Source: Methanoregulaceae archaeon (GTDB lineage: Archaea > Halobacteriota > Methanomicrobia > Methanomicrobiales > Methanospirillaceae). Taken from it: a DNA stretch of 64,000 bases. Positions 43,201 to 50,798 of the stretch are shown here, piece after piece (within the stretch, counting starts at the first letter, position 1; every line of letters starts with the position of its first letter). The position numbers and the translations under genes are program-made. The notes beneath the pieces are model-generated. The model ran no database searches. It was not told where the DNA came from and was given only the letters and a program-made list of their open reading frames with translations. Where the stretch lies: positions 20,037 through 84,036 of the forward strand of contig JAJFVA010000014.1 of the NCBI GenBank assembly GCA_021371995.1, in the 5' to 3' direction.

Positions 43201-45199
43201 AACCACCTGCACGTCTCCATGCCCCACGACGATTATTACTACCATACCGACTACTATCCCCACAACAGTGCCAACTACGGTGCCGACAACCATACCTACT
43301 ACCTGCCCGACCACCATTCCCACATCTGAACCAACTACGGTGCCGACAACCATACCTACTACCTGCCCCACTACCATTCCCACATCTGAACCAACTACGG
43401 TGCCGACAACCATACCTACTACCATACCGACATGTCCCACTACTCCGCCAACAACCGTTCCTACTACCTGCGTCACTACGATCCCCACGACCGAACCGAC
43501 CACCTACCCGACGAATGTTGTCCCGCCGCTCCCCCATGCTTTCTACGGGGAGATCATGATTGACGGTGAGCCGGCTGAGGCAGGAACGATTATCACGGCT
43601 GTTGTTACGGGAGGAGGGGGATCTGTCGAGACTGTTTCCGATGGAATGTATGGGAGTCCCGACACTTTCGGTGACAAACTGGTCGTCCAGGGACTCATTT
43701 CATCCGGGGCACCTATTGCCTTCTATGCGGATGGTAACCGTGCCGAATGTTTTGATGTAGTGACAGATGGCCCCTGGATGCTGACCTATCCCTTTACCTC
43801 CGGAGAAGTGACAGAGCTTGACCTCCGGGTTGTCGAAATGCCACCTGATGAACCTCCTGTGGCAGACTTCGTAGCAGACAAAACTACCGGTCCATCCCCC
43901 CTGTCGGTATCATATACTGACACCTCTACCAATTCACCGGACTCATGGCTCTGGGATTTTGGCGACGGGGATACCTCCATCGAACAGAACCCGGGGCATA
44001 CCTATACAGGACCGGGAAGTTATACAGTAAATTTGACCGCAACGAATGATGCCGGGTCAGGATTCGAATCGAAGGACAGTTTCATTACCGTGACCGGGGC
44101 GGGAGTTACACCCCCTGTTGCTGAATTCGAAGCAAATAATACTCAGGGGATACCACCACTGACAGTCAGATTTACGGATCTTTCTGCCAATGAACCAACG
44201 TCATGGGCATGGAATTTCGGAGACGGCTATACTTCCACAGACCAGGACCCTGTCCATTCTTATACAAATGATGGCATTTATACCGTCGTCCTAACTGCAA
44301 CAAATGCAGGCGGATCGAATACCACAACCAAGCAGAATTATATCAGCGTGAATCCGATAGTCCCAGGTGACACTGGTTACTTCCTGGTTCATTCAAATGT
44401 TGATGGGGCTACGGTCTTCTTTGATGGAGACCTGAAAGGATCCACCACAGAGGGAACGCTCCTCGTGCCGGTCAACCTGACCGCCCAACACTACACGAAT
44501 TACACCGTAGCAAAAGACGGTTACTTCCCGGTAACAGATGATCTCCCCACCTATCCGGTAGAAAACCAGACCGTGGATATCTTTGTGACCCTCGACCCAA
44601 TCCCTTCAGGTGATATCTATTATGTCACTGCAACTGCCATGAAGGGGGGTTTCATCACTCCAACAGGTCTTATCCAGGTAAATGCAGATGAGTCCATACA
44701 CTTCAACATCACGGCTTACTCGAATTATGCGATATACAATATCATTATTGATAACCAGTCGAGGGGACCCCTCGCGAACTATACATTCACTGATGTGATT
44801 TTCAACCATACCATCGTTGCCTACTTCACCGCCACCAGCGGTGGCGGCGGTGGTGGCGGCGGTGGTGGCGGAGGGGGTAGCAGTTACGGTGTCGCAACCA
44901 CCATTCCTACCACAATACCGACAACGGCATCCACCAACGGAACGCTCACTGGAGAAGGTGGAGATACGACCGGCGGAGGAGCGAACATTACGGTAACCAG
45001 TGAGATTACCGAGCCACCCACCACCATCACGACTGAGGCAACCACCCCACCCACAACCGTTCCCCCCGCCCAGCCATTCTGGTCGAGGTTCCCTATGGCA
45101 TGGCTCATCCCGATTATTATCGTGATCATCCTTCTCGCAGCCCTCGCCTACTATAATTACCGCAGGGAACAGGGTGAAGAGCTCTTCGAGGAAAAATAA
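40229..45199 (+). CDS. Giant SBBP/PKD surface protein, paralogue 1
   Basis: 1656 residues. Signal peptide at 1-24, a DUF7948-like N-terminal domain (about 60-275), SBBP beta-propeller repeats (about 275-710, with repeated YITG and YSTYIGGSGxD-type motifs), three PKD domains (about 730-970, WSWEFGDG), a Thr/Pro-rich low-complexity stretch (about 980-1095, many IPTT and VPTT), a PHAFYGEIMIDGEPAEAG domain, two more PKD domains, a PEGA-like segment, an InlB/NHTI-type beta repeat, a poly-Gly/Thr linker, and a C-terminal span followed by GEELFEEK. It is predicted to be a membrane-anchored surface or adhesion protein. Paralogue 2 follows after 370 bases. Confidence 0.92.
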   Translation: MRQKEILLLFILMVLMSGFIPASPAEKISDSYIAPDISDILGTVPFPFEVADTVATVPAAMPEDQESLTSSQPLFFIKNQGQSSGEVLFEVISDGGIVFFTRDGAVIRVIRSVNDELISSTIGFTYEGASGTSEVKGLEPLPCSVNFMKGDPSEWITGVKTYRAISYPDLYPGIDLIYEGRSGGLKSIFRVKPGSNPESITTLYTGHEGLTIATDGTLRIRTDAGTLTQSVPYCYQEIDGERIRIPASFILLSDNQVGFRFGEYDREKDLVIDPVIEYSLYLRGVGFADANDVAADSQGNAYITGLTFPAPFDPNGTLSGGTDAVIVKINPDGTVPDYITYLRGNGNDAGNSISVDPDGYAYVTGSTNSTDFPVIQEIQSVNAGQNDAFALKLNKNGTGVYSTYIGGTGQDYGYGITIDSARNTYITGTTGSSVFPLSHGFQNTSYAGNNDAFVVKINTNGTQFLYSEYIGGSMYENGYGIAVDSTGSAYITGETNSFRDFPVKNAFQPSFGGYKDAFVTKLAPEGHSFVYSTYLGGSDLDTGRAIAVDEAGYAHITGLTRSPNFPTQSAFNSENPGGFLISSFYTRLQPGGNTLALSTYLTGPANDEGRGVAVDTSGNVYITGLTKAKKLVTINAFQPVFGGGVSDAFVAKFVPGQNTPEFLSYLGGNGKDEGHAVAIDNNCRIYTVGLTKSTDFPSSNPYPPAFLPREEGGFITVLRDGDCCPAPTADFSYVLPDCTEVLTVKFTDTSTNSPDNWSWEFGDGSLSVQQNPLHTYSAPGPYTVNLTVHKTCINNTVLNSTVSKQFTVVLETVPVANFTANPSSGTAPLTVQFNDTSSSNPFNWSWEFGDGSISNLQNPIHEYIASGTYSVNLTAGNRCGNDSVTKLVNVTVCPLPIADFTANPSSGTAPLTVQFNDTSSNNPFNWSWEFGNGAVSFGQDPLYTYSSPGTYPVNLTVRNECGNDSVTKPITVLPPVTTPTTCPTTIITTIPTTCTSPCPTTIITTIPTTIPTTVPTTVPTTIPTTCPTTIPTSEPTTVPTTIPTTCPTTIPTSEPTTVPTTIPTTIPTCPTTPPTTVPTTCVTTIPTTEPTTYPTNVVPPLPHAFYGEIMIDGEPAEAGTIITAVVTGGGGSVETVSDGMYGSPDTFGDKLVVQGLISSGAPIAFYADGNRAECFDVVTDGPWMLTYPFTSGEVTELDLRVVEMPPDEPPVADFVADKTTGPSPLSVSYTDTSTNSPDSWLWDFGDGDTSIEQNPGHTYTGPGSYTVNLTATNDAGSGFESKDSFITVTGAGVTPPVAEFEANNTQGIPPLTVRFTDLSANEPTSWAWNFGDGYTSTDQDPVHSYTNDGIYTVVLTATNAGGSNTTTKQNYISVNPIVPGDTGYFLVHSNVDGATVFFDGDLKGSTTEGTLLVPVNLTAQHYTNYTVAKDGYFPVTDDLPTYPVENQTVDIFVTLDPIPSGDIYYVTATAMKGGFITPTGLIQVNADESIHFNITAYSNYAIYNIIIDNQSRGPLANYTFTDVIFNHTIVAYFTATSGGGGGGGGGGGGGSSYGVATTIPTTIPTTASTNGTLTGEGGDTTGGGANITVTSEITEPPTTITTEATTPPTTVPPAQPFWSRFPMAWLIPIIIVIILLAALAYYNYRREQGEELFEEK
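42678..43026 (+). repeat. Two near-identical 103-base PKD-coding repeats
   Basis: 42678-42780 and 42924-43026 align over 103 bases with seven differences by my count. They encode successive PKD domains. This identity is much higher than between the other PKD domains in the gene, so it points to recent duplication or gene conversion. Confidence 0.85.
43261..43423 (+). repeat. 60-base tandem repeat in the Thr/Pro-rich region
   Basis: Units 43261-43320, 43321-43380 and about 43381-43423 repeat with a 60-base (20-residue) period, nearly identical in the first 40 bases. They encode the IPTT/VPTT-rich stretch. The strict period at DNA level suggests slippage-type expansion. Confidence 0.85.
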
Positions 45200-45569
45200 A
45201 CCACTTTTTTCAGAAGGCCTTATAAAAATACGCTATCTGTTAATTCATGATATGAGAAATGGAATAGGAAAATTCCGTGCATTGCAGTTTTTTGTAACCC
45301 ACCCGCTTCTCCCTCTCTTTGCCCCGGGATATTGCATTCAATGCATCCACTCTCATATGCGCCTTTCCACCCACTCCAATCAGTTTGATGTCAGATACCG
45401 GTTTCAGGACAACATCTCCATAAGGTCGTGCAGCAAATTTAGTCAATTATTCATTGCGCATACAAGATGTGAGCTTTAATCGCCCTTGGAGAGAAAAGCG
45501 GTAAGAATAACGCATATCATCACATAAATTTATATTGTATGAGTATTCACGAAACATAAAGGGCTTTTT
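45200..45569 (+). other. 370-base gap between the giant surface genes
   Basis: Begins with a T6 run at 45205-45210 after the first gene and ends with the duplicated promoter of the second gene (TTTAATCG at 45475, AAAAGC-x-GT-x-AGAATA block near 45494-45508, TATA-like AAATTTATATTG at 45526-45537). The middle shows no convincing gene; reading frames there are short and lack ribosome sites. Confidence 0.55.
45475..45537 (+). promoter_or_regulatory. Promoter region of the second giant surface protein
   Basis: Same element order as at 40134-40197, with the TTTAATCG word 95 bases before the ATG in both. The TATA-like box lies about 34-44 bases before the start codon, and the sequence just upstream of both ATGs is GGGnTTTTT. 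Confidence 0.55.
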
Positions 45570-48500
45570 ATGAAAACAAAAGCTATCCTGGTGTTATTAT
45601 TACTTCTGGTGCTATTAACAGGACTGGCTGCTGCAAGGACTGCAGGAGAAGGGATGATACTCCCCTCTGCCTCACCGGACCTATCACAGCTCATCAGGAC
45701 ATTGCCCCCCCTGTCAGGGGGTTTTGGCGCTGACGAGGTAATAACCGTTGTATCACCTGCAGAGGATCAGGCATGGATCCCAGCTATGTCTCTGTTTTTT
45801 ATAAAAAATAACGGACAGAGCAGTGAAGATGCCCTTTTTGAGGTAATTTCTGATGGAGGCCACATCGTTTATACAAATGATGGATCAGTCTTCCGGATGA
45901 TTGGGTATGAAGGGGACGAGGTAGTCTCCTCAACTGTGGGATTCAGGTTTATCGGTGGAACAGGAGTTCCCCTCGTTGAAGGAGTTGATCCCCTCCCCTG
46001 CAAGGCCAATTTTTTGCAGGGAGCCGACCAATCAGAGTGGATCACCGGAGTAAACACATTCAGAGCTATCAGGTACGATAATCTCTACTCCGGAATCGAT
46101 CTTCTTTACGAGGGTACTGATGAAGGGATCAAGAGCACATTCATTGTCGCGCCAGGTGCTTATCCGGAAGATATTACGATTCAATATTATGGGCATACCG
46201 GATTGTCCCTTGATCCTGAAGGAAATCTCCAGATAGCGACAGATTCAGGTCTGCTCACCCAGACTGGCCCAATCACCTACCAGGAGACCGATGGAAAAAG
46301 GGTGGACGTGCGCAGCAGCTATGTCCTTCTTGGGGAAGACCGGGTAGGGTTCATACTCGGGGACTATGACAAAGAAAAGCCACTTATCATCGATCCGGTC
46401 ATGAAGTACGGCCTCTATCTCCGCGGTATAGGGATGGCAAACTCGTATGGTGTCGCGGTTGACCCCCAACGGGACGTCTATATCACTGGAAAATCCTTTC
46501 CCGCACCATATGTGGTCACTGAGAGCGGCAACGGATCAAACGCTGGCGGGACTGATGTTATTGTAGTCAAGATCAACCCCGATGGGACTATTCCTGTCTA
46601 TGTGACTTATATTGGTGGAAACGGGGATGAGAGTGCACAGGGCATCACCGTGGACACAGCAGGACAGGTCTTTATCACCGGAACCACAAATTCAACGAAC
46701 TTCCCTGTTGCCACTCCTGTCCAGGCTTATCAGGCAGGCATGAATGATGCATTCATCTCAAAACTCGCCAGCAATGGGACGTCACTTATCTATTCGACTT
46801 ATATAGGAGGTTCCGGGGATGATTATGGGAATTCCATCGCTATCGATGCTCAGAATAACGCCTATATTACCGGTAGCACGACGTCCGATCCCTTCCCTGT
46901 AATCAGCAGATACCAGAGAACCTCCCTTGCCGGCAATAATGATGCATATGTTGTAAAAATCAATGCGGAAGGAACCCAGATCCTGTATTCCACATACATC
47001 GGGGGTCTCCTTTATGATACAGGGTATGGAATAGCGGTAGATGAATCCGGAAGCAGTTATATTACCGGGGAGACCTACTCAAATAATTTCCCTGTAAAGA
47101 ATGCTTATGATGCCACTTTCAACGGGTACAGCGATATCTTCCTCACCAAGGTTGCCCCTGGTGGCGAATCGTTCAGTTACTCAACGTATCTTGGTGGAAC
47201 TGCAAGAGATATCGGAAAAGCGATCGCGGTTGATTCTTCGGGTGCTGCCCATGTGACCGGGCAGACCCAGTCCAAGGATTTTCCCTTAAAGACTCCTTTC
47301 CAGTCTGCAAGTCAGGGTATTGTTGATGCATTTTACACCGGGTTCAGTCCTGATGGATCTGCAGTGACCTATTCGACATATATTACCGGTCCCGGCTGGG
47401 ACGAAGCCAGGGGGATAGATGTTGATGCAACCGGATCAGTCTATATCGCAGGGCTTACAAGCTCCCGTACTCTCGCTGTAATAAATCCCTTCCAGCCCGG
47501 ATTTGGTGGCGGGGATTACGATGCGTTCGTGGCTAAGTTCGTCCCTGATCAGGCTGCTCCCGAATACCTGACCTATCTTGGCGGGGGGGCACTTGACCAG
47601 GCGAATGCTGTTGCCACCGATGGTCTTGGCGGAGCATATCTCTCCGGCCTCACCAACTCCATGAACTTCCCCACGGTTGACCCCTATCCTTCAACCTTTA
47701 TCCCGCGGGGACAGGGTGGCTTTGTTGCTGCACTCCTGGATACTGCTGAACCTCCCCGGATTCCGACACCTGACTTTGATGCCAACCTGACAACAGGTCT
47801 TGCACCTCTGTCAGTAGGATTCAGGGACCTGTCTACAGGCTATCCCACCTCCTGGTTCTGGGAATTCGGGGATGGGATAAACTCCATCGAACGTAACCCT
47901 GTCCATACCTACACAAACGAAGGTATCTATACCGTGAATCTGACAGCAGGAAACGCGATGGGATACGCCACCCTGTCACGACCGGAATATATTGTCGTGT
48001 CAGTTCTCCCCGTCCCACCGGTCGCTGACTTCACCGCCAATGTGACTTCCGGTCCGGCACCCCTCGCAATTAGGTTCTCTGACAATTCGTCCAATACACC
48101 TACCTCATGGTCATGGGAGTTCGGGGACGGAGCAACCTCTACCTCCCAGAATCCGGTCCATACCTACCTCTCTGAAGGTTCGTATACCGTCAACCTGACT
48201 GTCAGCAACACTGCCGGGTCCGATTCAGTCTCGAAGTCAGGGTTCATCGTGGTCTCTGAACCGGTGACCCCTACCCCTACCACCATCGCTCCGCAGTTAC
48301 CGCACATGTTCTACGGCATTGTCACGATTAACGGAACACCCGCAGAGATCGGGACCAATATTACCGCGATTGTTACAAATGGAGGGGGTTTTGTGATTAC
48401 CGATACTGAGGGACAGTACGGAAATTCCGGGCCCCTTGGATCAAAACTGATTGTCCAGGGCATCATCGAAGAGGGGGCGCCTGTTGCATTCTATGCTGAT

Positions 48501-49685
48501 GGAGCCCGTGCAGAGTGCTATGATGTAGCTGGAGCTGGTCCGTGGATACCCACCTACCCGTTTGAAAGCGGTGAACTGACCGAACTCAACCTGCGGGTTA
48601 CAGGGGAGGCTCCAGATGAACCACCGGTTGCCGATTTCATGGCAAATCTGACCACCGGTCCCGTTCCCCTGACGATCCAGTTCAATGACACTTCAACAAA
48701 TGCTCCGACATCATGGAACTGGAACTTTGGAGACGGAAATACCTCAACTCTGCAAAATCCCGTATATACCTATACTGTCGACGGTACCTATACTGTTTCA
48801 CTAACAGCAGTTAATGCTGCAGGAGCCAATTCAACCACCAAGCAGAATTATGTGTATGCCATACCAGTTATCGGAGGGGATAAAGGTAATTTCCTGATTC
48901 ACTGTAACGTTGACGGTGCTGAGGTCTTCTTTGACGAAGATTCCAAGGGGCTTATTTCTAACGGAACCCTGCTTGTCCAGGTCTATCTCACCGCCCCGCA
49001 TTACACGAATTATACGGTGACCAAGAACGGTTACCTCCCGATAACAGATGATCTCCCCGCCTACCCTGTAAAAGACCAGACCGTGGACATCTTTGTGACC
49101 CTTGACCCGGTCCCTCCGGGTGATGTCTATTACATCACCGCAACTGCCATGCATGGGGGTTCGATCACCCCGAAGGGGCTCATACCGGTGAACACAGGCG
49201 AATCACAACTCTTTAACATCACGGCATACACAAACTACGCCATATACAATATCTTGATCGATAACCAGTCGAGGGGACCCCTCACAAATTATACATTTTC
49301 TGATGTGATTTCCAATCATACCATCGTTGCCTACTTCACTGCCACCAGCGGCGGCGGTGGAGGCGGCGGTGGAGGCGGCAGTGTCCCAACAACAACACCA
49401 ACTACCGTTCCGACAACTGGTCCTGTTATCGATACCTTTGGAAATGGAGGACAGGGCACTGGTCCGACCGCGATACCGACAACGGAAATCACTGTGCCAC
49501 AAACCCCGGAGACCACTGCAACCATCCCGGTGCCGACCACAACGGTTCCCCCTGCACAGCCGTTCTGGTCGCGGTTTCCCCTCGCATGGATGATCCCGCT
49601 CATCCTGGTAATCGTCATCCTGGCAGCACTCGCCTATTACTATTACCAGAGGGAGCGCGGGGAAGAGCTTTTTGAAGAGAAATAA
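45570..49685 (+). CDS. Giant SBBP/PKD surface protein, paralogue 2
   Basis: 1371 residues, a shorter paralogue of the preceding gene with the same plan: signal peptide, DUF7948-like domain, SBBP propeller repeats, two PKD domains (about 735-910), the PHMFYGIVTINGTPAEIG domain, one more PKD domain, PEGA-like and NHTI-type beta repeats, a Gly-rich linker, a Thr-rich stalk, one membrane span and the identical GEELFEEK tail. It lacks the long IPTT-repeat block and two PKD domains of paralogue 1. Predicted surface protein of unknown partner. The pair plausibly forms alternative surface structures. Confidence 0.92.
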   Translation: MKTKAILVLLLLLVLLTGLAAARTAGEGMILPSASPDLSQLIRTLPPLSGGFGADEVITVVSPAEDQAWIPAMSLFFIKNNGQSSEDALFEVISDGGHIVYTNDGSVFRMIGYEGDEVVSSTVGFRFIGGTGVPLVEGVDPLPCKANFLQGADQSEWITGVNTFRAIRYDNLYSGIDLLYEGTDEGIKSTFIVAPGAYPEDITIQYYGHTGLSLDPEGNLQIATDSGLLTQTGPITYQETDGKRVDVRSSYVLLGEDRVGFILGDYDKEKPLIIDPVMKYGLYLRGIGMANSYGVAVDPQRDVYITGKSFPAPYVVTESGNGSNAGGTDVIVVKINPDGTIPVYVTYIGGNGDESAQGITVDTAGQVFITGTTNSTNFPVATPVQAYQAGMNDAFISKLASNGTSLIYSTYIGGSGDDYGNSIAIDAQNNAYITGSTTSDPFPVISRYQRTSLAGNNDAYVVKINAEGTQILYSTYIGGLLYDTGYGIAVDESGSSYITGETYSNNFPVKNAYDATFNGYSDIFLTKVAPGGESFSYSTYLGGTARDIGKAIAVDSSGAAHVTGQTQSKDFPLKTPFQSASQGIVDAFYTGFSPDGSAVTYSTYITGPGWDEARGIDVDATGSVYIAGLTSSRTLAVINPFQPGFGGGDYDAFVAKFVPDQAAPEYLTYLGGGALDQANAVATDGLGGAYLSGLTNSMNFPTVDPYPSTFIPRGQGGFVAALLDTAEPPRIPTPDFDANLTTGLAPLSVGFRDLSTGYPTSWFWEFGDGINSIERNPVHTYTNEGIYTVNLTAGNAMGYATLSRPEYIVVSVLPVPPVADFTANVTSGPAPLAIRFSDNSSNTPTSWSWEFGDGATSTSQNPVHTYLSEGSYTVNLTVSNTAGSDSVSKSGFIVVSEPVTPTPTTIAPQLPHMFYGIVTINGTPAEIGTNITAIVTNGGGFVITDTEGQYGNSGPLGSKLIVQGIIEEGAPVAFYADGARAECYDVAGAGPWIPTYPFESGELTELNLRVTGEAPDEPPVADFMANLTTGPVPLTIQFNDTSTNAPTSWNWNFGDGNTSTLQNPVYTYTVDGTYTVSLTAVNAAGANSTTKQNYVYAIPVIGGDKGNFLIHCNVDGAEVFFDEDSKGLISNGTLLVQVYLTAPHYTNYTVTKNGYLPITDDLPAYPVKDQTVDIFVTLDPVPPGDVYYITATAMHGGSITPKGLIPVNTGESQLFNITAYTNYAIYNILIDNQSRGPLTNYTFSDVISNHTIVAYFTATSGGGGGGGGGGSVPTTTPTTVPTTGPVIDTFGNGGQGTGPTAIPTTEITVPQTPETTATIPVPTTTVPPAQPFWSRFPLAWMIPLILVIVILAALAYYYYQRERGEELFEEK

Positions 49686-49819
49686 CTCCTATTTTTAAAA
49701 CACAGGGTTTCAGGATCCAGCGACCCTTACCGCTGCCAGGTTCACTGCGAGTTGGTTCCGGAACTAAAAATAGGATATCAAGACTAATATAACAGTGAAG
49801 ACAGGATTAGGGGATAGAG

Positions 49820-50794
49820 ATGGACGAGAGCCACACAATCTGGATCGAAAAATACCGGCCGGTAACCCTTGCAGAGATTGTGGGCCAGGACGATATCGTG
49901 GAACGCCTCCAGTCTTACGTGAAGGCCGGGAGCCTCCCGCACCTCCTTTTTACCGGGAGTGCCGGGGTCGGCAAGACCACCGCAGCAGTCGCCCTTGCCA
50001 AGGAGTTTTTTGGAGAGGCGTGGCACCTCAACTTCCGGGAGATGAATGCCTCCGATGAACGCGGGATTGATGTAGTCAGAAACCAGATCAAGCAGTTCGC
50101 CAGAACATCACCCCTTGGAGGAGCAGAATTCAAGATCCTCTTTCTCGATGAGGCGGATGCGCTCACTCCCGATGCCCAGGCCGCGCTCCGGAGGACAATG
50201 GAGACCTATGCCCAGACATGCAGGTTCATCCTCTCCTGCAATTATTCATCCAAGATTATTGATCCCATCCAGAGCCGGTGTGCCATCTACCGGTTCAGGC
50301 CCCTTGACAAGAATGCCATTGCAGCCGAGATCAACCGGATTGCACTGAAGGAAAACCTTACCGTGAACGATGAGGCGATCGAAGCGATATCCTATATCGC
50401 ACAGGGAGATATGCGAAAGGCGATTAACGCCCTGCAGGGCGCGGCTATCCTCTCCCGGGAGATCACCCGCGACATGATCTATGCTATCACCTCAACTGCC
50501 CGGCCCGACGAGATAGAGGAATTACTGTCGTTATCGCTTTCAGGGGACTTCGAAGGAGCCGGAATGGTCCTCTCCCGCCTGCTCCATGATCGGGGTATCG
50601 CTCCCAATGAGCTGATCAACCAGTGCTACCGGGCCATCATACGGAGACAAATGGATGACAGCCTGCGGGTCGCACTCATCGACCAGCTTGGAATTACCGA
50701 TTTCAGGCTCTCAGAAGGGGCGAGCAGTGACCTGCAGATGGACGCCCTGATCGCACAGTTCGTAATGCATGCAAAACGTTCAGGCCAGAGGTGA
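49820..50794 (+). CDS. rfcS: Replication factor C small subunit
   Basis: 324 residues. Standard clamp-loader motifs: IWIEKYRP at the start, Walker A GSAGVGKT (46-53), Walker B LDEADAL (Asp110, Glu111), sensor-1 SCNYSSKI, and SRC motif SRC (152-154). RFC loads the PCNA sliding clamp at primer ends. It is the first gene of a plus-strand run; mcm begins within its last bases (overlap by design, ATG at 50799 is five bases after the stop). A second, degenerate rfc gene lies at 59.2 kb. Confidence 0.97.
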   Translation: MDESHTIWIEKYRPVTLAEIVGQDDIVERLQSYVKAGSLPHLLFTGSAGVGKTTAAVALAKEFFGEAWHLNFREMNASDERGIDVVRNQIKQFARTSPLGGAEFKILFLDEADALTPDAQAALRRTMETYAQTCRFILSCNYSSKIIDPIQSRCAIYRFRPLDKNAIAAEINRIALKENLTVNDEAIEAISYIAQGDMRKAINALQGAAILSREITRDMIYAITSTARPDEIEELLSLSLSGDFEGAGMVLSRLLHDRGIAPNELINQCYRAIIRRQMDDSLRVALIDQLGITDFRLSEGASSDLQMDALIAQFVMHAKRSGQR

Positions 50795-50798
50795 CGGG

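Noticed and set aside
43190..43500. CRISPR-like array
   Set aside because: The 60-base units are contiguous without unique spacers and are in frame within a surface-protein gene.
43078..43537. Long antisense frames over the IPTT repeat region (Val/Gly-rich and Cys/Arg-rich)
   Set aside because: They are the mirror of a low-complexity sense sequence and lack ribosome sites; the composition is an artefact of the repeats.
44060..44075. T-arm-like GATTCGAATC word
   Set aside because: It lies inside the coding sequence of a surface protein and no acceptor or anticodon arm surrounds it.
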